DNA of 64,000 nt from Streptomyces xinghaiensis S187 (GTDB lineage: Bacteria; Actinomycetota; Actinomycetes; Streptomycetales; Streptomycetaceae): the NCBI RefSeq assembly GCF_000220705.2, contig NZ_CP023202.1:4618501-4682500 (forward strand), in the 5' to 3' direction. Shown piece by piece: positions 49,371-58,092 of the stretch (its first letter is position 1; the number at the start of each line of letters is the position of its first letter). The translations under genes and the position numbers were made by a program. The notes beneath the pieces were generated by a model that saw only the letters and a program-made list of their open reading frames with translations, was not told where the DNA came from and made no database searches.

Positions 49371-51175
49371 CGGGGCCGGGAACGGGGACGGGGCCGGGGC
49401 CGGGGCCGGAGCGGCCCGAGGAGCGGATCGACCGGCTGGAACGGTCCTTCGGCCCGCTGGAGGAGCCCGGCAACCCGCTGGGCCAGGACGCGCTGCTCGC
49501 CGCCGACGCGCGCGGCGAGGTCCCGCCCGGGGCCGAACACGTGCTGGACGAGCAGCACTTCAACGCCGAGTTCGTCCCCGCGCCGCTCGGCGGCCGGCTC
49601 GACCGGCTGGACGTCCTGGGCCGGGTGCTCCGCCCCGTCTTCCGCCGCGACGCCTCCCTCGGCTTCGGCTACGGCCTCAACTGCTTCTTCTCCGCCGTCC
49701 CGGTCTGGACGGCGGGCCGTGCCGAGCAGCGGCACCGCGCCGCCCGGCTGCTGCTCGGCGGCGACCGGATCGCGGTCGCCCGGCACGAGGTGGCACACGG
49801 CAACGACTTCGTGCGCGACGAGTTCGCCGCCGCACCCGACGGCGCCGGCGGCTTCCTGCTCAGCGGCCGCAAATCCGTGATCGCCAACGCCGCCCGCGCC
49901 GCCGGGCTCGTCGTCTTCGCCCGGACCTCGGACGCCCCCGGCGGGCTCAGCCACTCCGTCCTCCTCCTCGACCGCCGGGAACTCCCCGCCGGACGGCTGC
50001 GCCACCTCGGCCGGCACACCACCACCGGGATGCGCAGCGCCGAGTTCGGCGGCCTGGAGGCCGTGGACTGCCCCGTACCGGGCGAGGCCCTGATCGGCGG
50101 GGCCGGGGACGGCTACGAACTCTCCCTGCGCTCCTCCCTGGTGATCCGCGGCCTCATCCCCTCCATCGTCCTCTCCGGCGCCGACACGGCCCTGCGCACC
50201 GTGGCGGGGTTCGCCGCCCGCGGCCGCGCGGACGGGCGGTCCCCGCTCGACGGGCGGCACGTCCGCTCCGTGCTGACCGGCGCCTTCCTCGACCAGCTGC
50301 TCAGCGACTGCCTGGCCCTGGTCGCCACCCGCGCCCTGCACGTGCTGCCGCGCTCCATGAGCGCCTACGCGGCCGCGGCCGCCTATGTCGCGCCGAAACT
50401 CGTCGCCGAGTCCATGGACGCCCTGTCGGCGGTGCTCGGCGAGGGCACCTTCGCCGAGGACGGCCGGTACGGGATGTTCCGCAAGCATCTGCGCGACCTG
50501 CCGGTGACCTCCCTCGGACACGCGGGCAGTGCCGGCCGCCAGGTCAGCATCCTGCCGCAGCTGCCCTTCTTCGCCCGGCACTCCTGGTTCTCCGACCCGG
50601 CGCCGCCCCCCGCGCTCTTCCGGCTCCACGGTCCGCTGCCGCCGCTGGACCTGAGCAGCCCCGCGCTGCTCGGCGGCTCGGACCCGCTCGCCGCGACCCT
50701 CGTGGAGGGCGCCGCCGGGGAGCCCGCGGACAGCCCGCTGCACGCCCCGCTCACCGCCCTCACCGGCGAACTCCGCGAACTGCGGCTGGAGTTCGCCGCC
50801 ATCGAGCCGGGCGACCGGGCCGCTCTGGTCAGCTCGTACAGCTTCGGCCTCGCGGACCGCTACGCCCTGCTGCTGACGGCCGCCGCCTGCCTCGGCGTCT
50901 GGCGCGGACAGCTCCACGGCTCCGGCGCTGGCGACGACGGCGACGGCGGCGGCGGGCGTGACGGTGACGGCGGCGGGAGCGACGGCGGGGGCCGCGCGGA
51001 CGCCTTCCTCGCCGACCCGGCCTGGGTGACCGCCGCGCTGCACCGCCTCTGCCACCGGCTCGGCCTGCACCTGCCCCCGCCGCCCGAGGAGGCCGGACGC
51101 CGGGTCGTCGCCGAGGTGCTCGCCCGGCTGCACGGCCGGCGCAGCTACGACCTGTACGGCACCGCCCTGGCCTGA
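49367..51175 (+). CDS. acyl-CoA dehydrogenase-like flavoprotein
   Basis: The 602-aa protein has an acyl-CoA dehydrogenase middle and C-terminal domain (RIAVARHEVAHGNDF, GGFLLSGRKSVIANAARAAGLVVFAR in blocks, LVIRGLIPSIVLSGADTALRTV). An extra C-terminal domain includes a Gly/Asp-rich low-complexity stretch at about 525-545. Coupled with FAAL upstream and ACP downstream, it probably desaturates an ACP-bound acyl chain, as in other FAAL-ACAD-ACP sets. I could not identify the catalytic base with confidence, so activity is inferred from context. Confidence 0.82.
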   Translation: MTGPGTGTGPGPGPERPEERIDRLERSFGPLEEPGNPLGQDALLAADARGEVPPGAEHVLDEQHFNAEFVPAPLGGRLDRLDVLGRVLRPVFRRDASLGFGYGLNCFFSAVPVWTAGRAEQRHRAARLLLGGDRIAVARHEVAHGNDFVRDEFAAAPDGAGGFLLSGRKSVIANAARAAGLVVFARTSDAPGGLSHSVLLLDRRELPAGRLRHLGRHTTTGMRSAEFGGLEAVDCPVPGEALIGGAGDGYELSLRSSLVIRGLIPSIVLSGADTALRTVAGFAARGRADGRSPLDGRHVRSVLTGAFLDQLLSDCLALVATRALHVLPRSMSAYAAAAAYVAPKLVAESMDALSAVLGEGTFAEDGRYGMFRKHLRDLPVTSLGHAGSAGRQVSILPQLPFFARHSWFSDPAPPPALFRLHGPLPPLDLSSPALLGGSDPLAATLVEGAAGEPADSPLHAPLTALTGELRELRLEFAAIEPGDRAALVSSYSFGLADRYALLLTAAACLGVWRGQLHGSGAGDDGDGGGGRDGDGGGSDGGGRADAFLADPAWVTAALHRLCHRLGLHLPPPPEEAGRRVVAEVLARLHGRRSYDLYGTALA

Positions 51176-51246
51176 CCGCGGCCCGGCCGGCGGAGCCCCC
51201 GGCCGGCGGCGGCGGACCACCCGCAACCGATGAGAAGGAGGCGGCC

Positions 51247-52491
51247 ATGTCCCTGCGGCCCCCCAGCGACGCGCGCGAACCGGACTTCCCGGCCTGGCTG
51301 GCGGGGCGTCTCGCCGGCTACCTCTGCCGCGACATCCCCGAGGACGCGGACTTCGCCGAGTACGGCCTCGACTCCGTGGCCGCCCTCGGACTCTACGGCG
51401 ACATCGAGGAGGAGTTCGGTCCGCTGATCGAACCCACCGACATCTGGGCGTACCCGACGATCCGCCGGCTCGCCCGTCGGCTGGAGCTGCGCCTGCCGCG
51501 GCCGGGCGGCGGCGACTCCGTCCGCGCCGCCTTCGTCTTCACCGGCCAGGGCTCCCAGCACCCCGGCATGACCGCCGGGCTCTACCTCGACTCCGCGGGC
51601 TACCGCGGCCGGCTGGACGAGGCGGCCGAGGCGGTGCTCCCGTACACGGGCCGGTCGATGGTGGACCTGATCCTCAGCGGTGACGAACGCGTCCACCAGA
51701 CGGCGTTCGCGCAGCCGGCGCTGTTCGCCGTCGGGTACGCGCTCGCCCGCACGCTCCAGGAGGCGGGGGTCGAGCCGGTGGCCGTCCTCGGCCACGGCAT
51801 CGGCGAGTTCGCGGCGGCCGCCGTCGCCGGGGCGCTCACCCTGGCCGACGCGGCGAAGCTCGTCGCCGTGCGCGGCGCCTTCATGCAGTACCTGCCCTCC
51901 GGCGGCGGCATGCTGGCCACCTGCGCCACCCCCGGCGAACTGGCGGAACTGACCGCCGCCGAGCCGGACGTGGGCATCGGCGCGGTCAACGCCGCCCGGG
52001 CCACCGTCCTCTCCGGCGACCTCGGCGCGCTGGAGCGGCTCCGCGACCGGCTGGAGGCGGACGGCATCGCCTGCCGCCCGCTGCGGGTGACGCACGCCTT
52101 CCACTCCCCGCTGATGGAGCCGGTGCTGCCCCGGTTCGAGGCGGTCGCCCGGCGGCTGCCCGGCGGCCCGCCGCGGCTGCCGTACTACTCCACCGTCCAC
52201 GGCCGGTTCACCGCCGAGCCGCTCTACGCCCCGTACTGGACGGAACAGATCACCGCGCCGGTCCGCTTCGCCGACGCGGCACGGGAACTGCTGGCGCAGC
52301 AGGTGCCCACGCACATCGTCGAGATCGGCCCGCGGGTGGTGCTCACCCCGTTCCTGCGCCGTCTGGGCGGCACGGACGGGCCGGTGTGCCTCCCCGCCTG
52401 CCCGGGCCCGCGGAGCGACGCGGTCGACCTGGCCGGGGTCTGCTCGGCCCTGGACGCCTGGCCGCTCGCCGGCTCGTCGGCGAGCGTCTGA
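51247..52491 (+). CDS. ACP fused to an acyltransferase domain whose nucleophile is Gly
   Basis: The 414-aa protein has an N-terminal carrier domain (1-80) with phosphopantetheine Ser43 in EYGLDSVAALGL. A FabD-type AT domain (95-400) follows, with FTGQGSQHPGM, HAFHS (His286, malonyl-type signature) and a final HIVEIGPR. The nucleophile elbow GHSxG reads G182-H-G184-I-G186, encoded GGC, so the serine is missing and transfer by the usual acyl-enzyme is impossible. The AT part may be structural, hydrolytically silent, or a docking site for the FAAL and dehydrogenase. ATG 51247 with GAAGGAG. Confidence 0.87.
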   Translation: MSLRPPSDAREPDFPAWLAGRLAGYLCRDIPEDADFAEYGLDSVAALGLYGDIEEEFGPLIEPTDIWAYPTIRRLARRLELRLPRPGGGDSVRAAFVFTGQGSQHPGMTAGLYLDSAGYRGRLDEAAEAVLPYTGRSMVDLILSGDERVHQTAFAQPALFAVGYALARTLQEAGVEPVAVLGHGIGEFAAAAVAGALTLADAAKLVAVRGAFMQYLPSGGGMLATCATPGELAELTAAEPDVGIGAVNAARATVLSGDLGALERLRDRLEADGIACRPLRVTHAFHSPLMEPVLPRFEAVARRLPGGPPRLPYYSTVHGRFTAEPLYAPYWTEQITAPVRFADAARELLAQQVPTHIVEIGPRVVLTPFLRRLGGTDGPVCLPACPGPRSDAVDLAGVCSALDAWPLAGSSASV

Positions 52492-52492
52492 G

Positions 52493-53794
52493 GTGGCGGC
52501 GGGATCCGCGGGACGGATACCCGCGCCGGTGGCGGTCCCCGGCCCGGACGGCCCCTGGCCCCGGGTGCGCGGGGCGCTCGCCGCGGCCGGCACCGTCCTG
52601 CTGTACGGGTACCAGGCGGACTGGCTGGACCCCGCGGGCGATCCCGGCCGGCTGCGCCCGCTGCTGGGCCGGGACTGGAGCCGCTACGCCTCCCTCACCC
52701 ACCCGGTGACGCGGCGGCGGTTCGCAGCCTCGCGCCTGGTGCTGCGGCACGCCGTCGCGGCGGTCATCGACACCGCACCGGACCTGGTGGACCTGGCCTA
52801 CCAGCCCGGCGGGCGCCCCTTCGTCCGCGGATGCGACCAGATCGACGTCAGCCTCAGCCACACCGAGGAGGTGATCGTGGTGGGCATCACCCGCCGCGGC
52901 CGGCTCGGCGTGGACGTGGAGCGCGCCGACCGGCGGCTGGCCGGGACCGGCTCCGAGCCGCGGACCTGCACCCCGCACGAGTACGCGGCGCTGCGCGCCA
53001 CGGCGGGCCGGGAGCGCAACGACGCCCTGGTCCGGCTGTGGACGCTCAAGGAGGCGTACAGCAAGGCGGTCGGCCAGGGACTGCGGTTCCGGTTCACGGA
53101 GTTCGGCTTCGACCCGGCCGCGCCGGGGGAGGAGCGGGGCGCCCGCCTCGTACGGCCGGACGGGACGCCCGTGGACGGCGACGAGTGGGCCTTCGCCACC
53201 TTCCGGGTGGGCCGCTACGTGCTGAGCGCCGCCGTCTGCGACGCCGGGTTCGGCGGCGGCACGGACCTGTCCGTGCGGACCGCGCTCGACGAGGGGCTGC
53301 TGGACACCCTGCTGCTGGGCGGACCGGGCGGCCAAGGCGCTCCGGGCGGCCGGTCAGGGGATCCAGCCCGCCTCCTCGGCGATCCGGATGGCGTGCACCC
53401 GGTTGCGGGCGTTCAGCTTGGTGACGATCGCCGTGAGGTAGTTGCGGACCGTTCCCGTGGTCAGGTACAGGCAGCCGGCGATCTCCGCGGCGTCGGCGCC
53501 CCGCGCGGCGAGGCGGAGCACCTCGGTCTCCCGCGGGGAGAGCGGGTTCTCCGGGGAGTCCCAGGCGGAGAGGGCGAGTTGGGGGTCGATGACCCGCTGT
53601 CCCGCGGCGACGGTCCGTACCGCCTGGGCGAGCCGGTCGGGCGGCGCCTCCTTGAGGAGGAAGCCGGAGACCTGGGCGGTCATCGCCCGGCGGAGGACGC
53701 CGGGGCGGCCGAGGCTGGTGAGGATCAGGGTGCGGCAGTCCGGGAGCCGCGTCTGCAGTTCGGCGGCGGCCGTGAGGCCGTCGGTCCCGGGTAG
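52493..53794 (+). CDS. Sfp-type phosphopantetheinyl transferase with unusual C-terminal extension
   Basis: The recognisable enzyme is residues 1-265: DVSLSHTEEVIVVGI, metal motif LGVDVERADRR and WTLKEAYSKAVGQGLRFRF (in blocks), as in Sfp/Gsp-type PPTases. It should activate the carrier domains at 33328 and 51247 and the polyketide ACP. The frame has no stop until 53792-53794, adding about 165 residues that run antisense through the response regulator gene. That tail has no domain character. Either the two genes truly overlap tail to tail by 441 bp, or a frameshift has removed the normal stop. GTG start directly after the ACP-AT stop. Confidence 0.8.
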   Translation: MAAGSAGRIPAPVAVPGPDGPWPRVRGALAAAGTVLLYGYQADWLDPAGDPGRLRPLLGRDWSRYASLTHPVTRRRFAASRLVLRHAVAAVIDTAPDLVDLAYQPGGRPFVRGCDQIDVSLSHTEEVIVVGITRRGRLGVDVERADRRLAGTGSEPRTCTPHEYAALRATAGRERNDALVRLWTLKEAYSKAVGQGLRFRFTEFGFDPAAPGEERGARLVRPDGTPVDGDEWAFATFRVGRYVLSAAVCDAGFGGGTDLSVRTALDEGLLDTLLLGGPGGQGAPGGRSGDPARLLGDPDGVHPVAGVQLGDDRREVVADRSRGQVQAAGDLRGVGAPRGEAEHLGLPRGERVLRGVPGGEGELGVDDPLSRGDGPYRLGEPVGRRLLEEEAGDLGGHRPAEDAGAAEAGEDQGAAVREPRLQFGGGREAVGPG

Positions 53795-53968
53795 GTCGAC
53801 GTCGATGACGGCGACGTCGGGCCGTGCCGCCAGGGCGGCCGCCACGATGAGGTCACCGCGGTCGACGGAGGCGACCACCTCGAAGTCCGGCTCCAGTTCC
53901 AGCAGGGCGATCAGGGCTCCCCTGATCATGTGCACGTCTTCGGCCAGCAGGATCCTCACGGACAGCAT
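53354..53968 (-). CDS. NarL/LuxR-family response regulator
   Basis: The 204-aa protein has a receiver domain (1-120) with acidic pocket LLAEDVH, phospho-acceptor Asp in VAVIDVDLPG and Lys in GFLLKEAPP. A LuxR-type HTH follows (140-204: SPRETEVLRLAARGADAAEIA and LTTGTVRNYLTAIVTKL in blocks). It pairs with the histidine kinase encoded 54 bp upstream. ATG 53968 with GGGGGA is preferred over a TTG 12 nt earlier. Its 3' end is overlapped by the convergent PPTase frame. Possible targets are the YcaO operon and the SARP promoter region at about 58.1 kb. Confidence 0.9.
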   Translation of the reverse strand: MLSVRILLAEDVHMIRGALIALLELEPDFEVVASVDRGDLIVAAALAARPDVAVIDVDLPGTDGLTAAAELQTRLPDCRTLILTSLGRPGVLRRAMTAQVSGFLLKEAPPDRLAQAVRTVAAGQRVIDPQLALSAWDSPENPLSPRETEVLRLAARGADAAEIAGCLYLTTGTVRNYLTAIVTKLNARNRVHAIRIAEEAGWIP

Positions 53969-54022
53969 TGGTTCCCCCAAACCAAGGTGTCGCCCTGTGC
54001 CGCTGCACGGAGCGGGTGCGCG

Positions 54023-55273
54023 TCATGCCGCGGTGACCGCCGCGGCCGGGGAGCCGGCGGCGCCGTCCCCGGGGATACCGGTGCCGAGCGGCCGGGCGGG
54101 AGCCTCGGCCAGTAACCGGAAGCGGCCGTCCTCCTGGACGCCGGCCTCCACCCGGCCGCCGATCGCGGAGAGCCGGGTCTGCAGATTGCCGAGACCGCTG
54201 CCGCTGTGGGGGGAACGGTGCCGTGTTCCGGTGACTCCGTCGTTGAGCAGGGTGAGCCGCACGAGGTCGCCGTCCGCCTCGGCGGTGATGGTGCAGTTCT
54301 CGACCTTGCTGTGCCGGAGCACGTTGGTCATTCCCTCCCGCAGGGTGGTGGCGAGCACGGTCTCGACCACCGGGTGCAGCCGGCCGGTGGAGATGGAGAC
54401 CTCCGCGGCGACGTCCGCCGTGGCCAGGATCCTGGCGGCCGAGTCGGCCTCGTCGGCCAGGGACATGTCCCGGTAGCCGCTGGCCACCAGCCGTACGTCG
54501 GCCAGGGCCTGCCGGGACACCACCAGCACCGAGGCGATCTCCTCCCGCGCCCGGTCCGGGCGGCTGGTGATCAGCCGGTGTATCAGCTCGCTCTTGAGGG
54601 TGATCGCGGAGAGGCTGTAGCCGAGCAGGTCGTGCAGGTCGCGCGCGAAGCGCAGCCGTTCCTGGCTCACCGCCATCCTGGCCAGCTCCCCGCGTGAGGC
54701 GTGGACCTCGGTCACCAGGTCGGAGAGCCGGGCGGTGCCGTAGAGGATGACCCCGGCCATCATCGTCGAGGTGGTCAGATACACGACCATGACGATTCCG
54801 GAGCCCTCCAGCAGCGACAGCGCCAGCATTCCGGCGGCGATCAGGGCGAAGAGCGGCCAGGCCGCCCGCGGGGGCAGCAGCAGCAACAGGGAGCCGGCCA
54901 GAGGGCCGGCCATGCTGCCCCATTCGAGCCCGAACACGGCGAGGGGCAGATAGGTCAGGGCCGCCTGCGCGCCGAGGGTGAGAGACCGGCGGCGCAGGGG
55001 CCACCGCCGGGCGCGGGGCGAGACGTGGAACAGTTGCAGGCCGAAGACGGCGGCCACGCAGACCAGGCAGACGGCGAGCCGGCCTGCGGTGGCCCCGCTC
55101 CACAGGACGTTCAGCACGGCGATCCCGCAGTAGTACACCAGTACGCCGACCGTGATCGTCCTGGCCAGCCTCGGCGCGGGAAGAGCCGGGTCCGGGACCG
55201 GCCGGTCCCCGGGTGAATCGGGGGGCCGGCCGGAGGGCACGCCGTTCTCGGCACCAACCACGCGGTCGATCAC
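54023..55273 (-). CDS. DesK/NarL-type membrane histidine kinase, TTA codon
   Basis: The 416-aa protein has a cytoplasmic N tail and about five or six hydrophobic helices (about 40-185) with little extracellular loop. A HisKA_3 dimerisation domain follows with the phospho-acceptor His in ERLRFARDLHDLLGYSLSAI (E-x-x-R-x-A-R-D-L-H-D). The ATPase has an N box (LREGMTNVLRHSK) and a G box (HSGSGLGNLQTRL). It most likely senses a membrane-associated or hydrophobic ligand. GTG 55273 follows GAGGAGA. Codon 387 is TTA (54113-54115). It lies 92 bp after the YcaO gene, same strand. Confidence 0.9.
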   Translation of the reverse strand: MIDRVVGAENGVPSGRPPDSPGDRPVPDPALPAPRLARTITVGVLVYYCGIAVLNVLWSGATAGRLAVCLVCVAAVFGLQLFHVSPRARRWPLRRRSLTLGAQAALTYLPLAVFGLEWGSMAGPLAGSLLLLLPPRAAWPLFALIAAGMLALSLLEGSGIVMVVYLTTSTMMAGVILYGTARLSDLVTEVHASRGELARMAVSQERLRFARDLHDLLGYSLSAITLKSELIHRLITSRPDRAREEIASVLVVSRQALADVRLVASGYRDMSLADEADSAARILATADVAAEVSISTGRLHPVVETVLATTLREGMTNVLRHSKVENCTITAEADGDLVRLTLLNDGVTGTRHRSPHSGSGLGNLQTRLSAIGGRVEAGVQEDGRFRLLAEAPARPLGTGIPGDGAAGSPAAAVTAA

Positions 55274-55365
55274 CAGATTTCTCCTCGCCGGAAACCTCGG
55301 GTATGGACCGCATATTATGGCCAACGGTTTTCCCGGGCCCATGGTTGAGGAATGGTCATCCGGGT

Positions 55366-57687
55366 TCAGACGAAGAGCGGAATGGGATTCACGGCACCGT
55401 AGGGCGTGCGCCGGTCGAGACGGCCGAGGGCCACCGGTACGTCGAAGAGACGTCCGGGAGCCAGCCGGGCCCAGAAGTGCCGCATCCCCGGAGCCAGTAC
55501 TTTGACGACCGGTAATCCCACGTCAGGCCGGGTCTGGTCGAGCACCAGCAATTCCATGCCGTGGGCACGCACCAGGGCGTCGGCCGCCTCGATGTCCTGC
55601 CGCAGGTCCGGGCGCGGCGTGTGGTCCCAACTGCCCGCGCTCCGGGGGGACTCGGCTGGATCCGGGACGAGATATGGCTGATTCCGTATGGTGGCCGAGG
55701 ACCACCAGGAGACCAGCTCCCGGCCGGCCGCCGGGTACTCCCCGTCGTCCCCGGTACCGGCGACCGGGACCAGCAGCTGGCTCATCTCGGTGACCGCCCG
55801 GCGCAGCGCGAGCCGGGGGTCGAAGTGCGCCCCGAAGCCGAAGCTGATGTCCTCGGCCGTCTTGTCGGTCCGCCGGGAGACCGCCGCCATGACCGGAATA
55901 CCGAAGTCCGCGGTCAGGTCCAGCACCCACAGCGCGCGGTGCATCCGGGCGTGAGCCGTCCGGGCGGCCGCCAGCCAGGGCTCGTCGAAGGCGTCGAGGT
56001 CCACCGCGGCGTGCCGGGTGCGGTTGTACCACCACAGGGCCACCGCGTCCCGCTCCACCAGTTCCAGGAAACCCTGGACGATGGCGTCCTCCAGACTGCT
56101 GCCGGCCGCGTTGCCGTTGGAGTCCGCGCGCGGTGCGCCCTCCTGGTCCGCACCGTGGCCGAAATACAGCATCGACGTCGGCAGCATCCGGCGCGTTCCC
56201 GACGAGAGCGACCAGACGGGTGTCCAGTCCACCGGGCGGTCCGCGTCGAACGGCGCGCACACCTGCTGGAACAGCGGGTGTGCGGCGTTCCAGCGCTCGC
56301 GGTCGCGGAACTGCTCCTCGGCGAAGAGCTGGCAGGCGTTGGGGTGCACGGCCTCCTCCCCGAGGCCGCGCAGGGTGTCCCGCACGGTGGCCTCGTCGCC
56401 CTGCCGGGTTGCGGAGAAACGTTCCACCGCCTCGCAGAGCGCGCCGAGTTCGGCCTCCGCCGCCGTCACCCCCTTGCCCCCGCTCAGACTGCGCAGCCCG
56501 CCCCGGACCTCGGCCAGCGACCGCGGGCCCAGGGCCAGATTGCGGCCGGACGTACAGCAGTTGAGACCGTCGGGCAGCCGGGGGTCGTGGCGGAGCCCGG
56601 TGACGATCCCGGTGACCGGGCTCACCAGATGCCCGTACCGCTCGCGCACCTGCTCCGGGGCGAGGGCACGGTCGTTGGCACCGCCGTACGCCGCCTTCGG
56701 CCGCGACACGACGGTGACCGGCCGGTTCCCCAGCGCCGTGACCAGCCCGGCGTCCCCGCACGCGGGGCACTGCGGCCGGCGCCGCACCCCGTGGTGGGTG
56801 GTGCGCAGGCTGAGCGTGTCCAGCGTGCACACCGCCCGCTGCGCCTCGTGCCGGGCCCCGGCCAGCCACTTCGCCGCCTCCAGCACGGCCGTGTGCAGGC
56901 CCAGCGACCGCCCGGCGGCGAGCGAGGCCGCCGGGGGCCGCACCGGCCCCTCCGTCCCCAGCGCCCGCTGCACCGGGATCTCCGACTGCCGGTGGGCGCG
57001 CAGCCGGTGGGCGAGACAGGACCAGCAGGGCCCGTCGCCCGGCCGGAAGACCGGCCCCACCCACGGCTCCGCCCCGCACGGCTTGGCCAGCAGCCAGGGC
57101 CGGCCCGCGGCCCGGTGCCGGGCGTCGACCGCCGCCAGCCCCGGCGCCAAGTAGTCGTCACAGAGCACCAGGGAGAACACGTCCTCCCCCGCGCCGGTAC
57201 CGGGACCGTCCGGCTCCGGTCCGGCGGGCGGGCCCGCCACCGCCAGCCCGGACGCCCGGCAGGCCGCGAGGGCCTCCCCGGCGTCCACGCGCCCCACCGT
57301 GACCAGCCGTACGGTGGCCCGGGCCAGGGCCTCGGCGGCCCGGCCGGCGTCGAGACCGGCCAGATCCCAGTAGGCGGCGGCGGAGTCCGGCTCCGCGGAC
57401 GCCGGCTCCGCGGGGTGGTAGCCGACGACACCGGCCCGGGCCAGCTCACCGACCACCCGCCCGGCCTCCGCGACCGGGACCGCGGAACCGGCGTCCCGCA
57501 GCAGCCCGGCGAGCGTCCGGGTGCCGTCCAGCAGTGGTGCCAGCGCCTCCACATGCGTCCCGTGCAGGGCCGAGACACCGCGGACGGACAGCAGGTACAC
57601 CGCCTCGCCCGGCACCACCTCGACCCGGAAGTGGCGCTTGAAACCAACGAAGGGTCGTCCCCCGGCGGCCTCTTCGGAAGTCCTCAC
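55366..57687 (-). CDS. fused ThiF-like/YcaO cyclodehydratase for azole-type peptide modification, TTA codon
   Basis: The 773-aa protein is a fused TOMM cyclodehydratase. Residues 1-320 are an E1/ThiF-like, leader-binding part with zinc tetrathiolate C221-x2-C224 and C307-x2-C310. Residues about 340-773 are the YcaO domain (GLNCCTSGRNLALGPRSLAEVRGGL in blocks, ADSNGNAAGSSLEDAIVQGFLELVERDAVALWWYN in blocks, EMSQLLVPV). It ends in AVNPIPLFV with a Pro-containing C terminus typical of YcaO enzymes. It would cyclodehydrate Cys/Thr residues of the peptide encoded just upstream; start GTG 57687 overlaps that gene's TGA. Codon 725 is TTA (55513-55515). Confidence 0.92.
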   Translation of the reverse strand: MRTSEEAAGGRPFVGFKRHFRVEVVPGEAVYLLSVRGVSALHGTHVEALAPLLDGTRTLAGLLRDAGSAVPVAEAGRVVGELARAGVVGYHPAEPASAEPDSAAAYWDLAGLDAGRAAEALARATVRLVTVGRVDAGEALAACRASGLAVAGPPAGPEPDGPGTGAGEDVFSLVLCDDYLAPGLAAVDARHRAAGRPWLLAKPCGAEPWVGPVFRPGDGPCWSCLAHRLRAHRQSEIPVQRALGTEGPVRPPAASLAAGRSLGLHTAVLEAAKWLAGARHEAQRAVCTLDTLSLRTTHHGVRRRPQCPACGDAGLVTALGNRPVTVVSRPKAAYGGANDRALAPEQVRERYGHLVSPVTGIVTGLRHDPRLPDGLNCCTSGRNLALGPRSLAEVRGGLRSLSGGKGVTAAEAELGALCEAVERFSATRQGDEATVRDTLRGLGEEAVHPNACQLFAEEQFRDRERWNAAHPLFQQVCAPFDADRPVDWTPVWSLSSGTRRMLPTSMLYFGHGADQEGAPRADSNGNAAGSSLEDAIVQGFLELVERDAVALWWYNRTRHAAVDLDAFDEPWLAAARTAHARMHRALWVLDLTADFGIPVMAAVSRRTDKTAEDISFGFGAHFDPRLALRRAVTEMSQLLVPVAGTGDDGEYPAAGRELVSWWSSATIRNQPYLVPDPAESPRSAGSWDHTPRPDLRQDIEAADALVRAHGMELLVLDQTRPDVGLPVVKVLAPGMRHFWARLAPGRLFDVPVALGRLDRRTPYGAVNPIPLFV

Positions 57688-58001
57688 ACGCCCACCGCCC
57701 CCGGGCCGGCGGCCGGCAGCGGGGTGGGCTCGGGCCCGGGCACCACGGTGCAGCCGAGCGTGGGTGCGACCAGAGCGAGTCCGTCCGCCCGGTCGAGTTC
57801 CTCGACGACGACCGACTGCCCGGTGTAGAGCGGCTCGGCGGCCGACAGGCCGAACTCCTCCAGCAGGGCCGCGGGGTCGTCGGCGCAGCGCCGGGCCAGC
57901 TCCGGCTCCAGCCCGGTGCGGGCGGCGAGTTCGGCGAAGCGGAGATCGTCCTGCAGGGTGTAGACGGCGTCGGCCGCGGTCTGGGGTGCGATGGTGGCCA
58001 T
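57684..58001 (-). CDS. NHLP-type (nitrile-hydratase-leader) TOMM precursor peptide
   Basis: The 105-aa protein matches nitrile-hydratase-like leader peptides. The signature is a helix followed by ELARRCADDPAALLEEFGL (residues 34-52), then the VVVEELDRADGLALVAP strand (64-80). The presumed core, about 81-105, contains only T81, C84, T85 and T93 as modifiable residues plus many Pro and Gly. ATG 58001 is 6 nt after GGAGGA; ATG 58007 touches the box. It is translationally coupled to the YcaO gene, so the pair is one RiPP module. No protease or dedicated ABC transporter is nearby. Confidence 0.82.
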   Translation of the reverse strand: MATIAPQTAADAVYTLQDDLRFAELAARTGLEPELARRCADDPAALLEEFGLSAAEPLYTGQSVVVEELDRADGLALVAPTLGCTVVPGPEPTPLPAAGPGAVGV

Positions 58002-58092
58002 GACCATTCCTCCGTTGGATCGACGAGCCTGGGTTCGACGGATCGTGGAGAAATTGTGTGGTGGGAAGCCCTTTCACCGGCAGTGCCGAACT

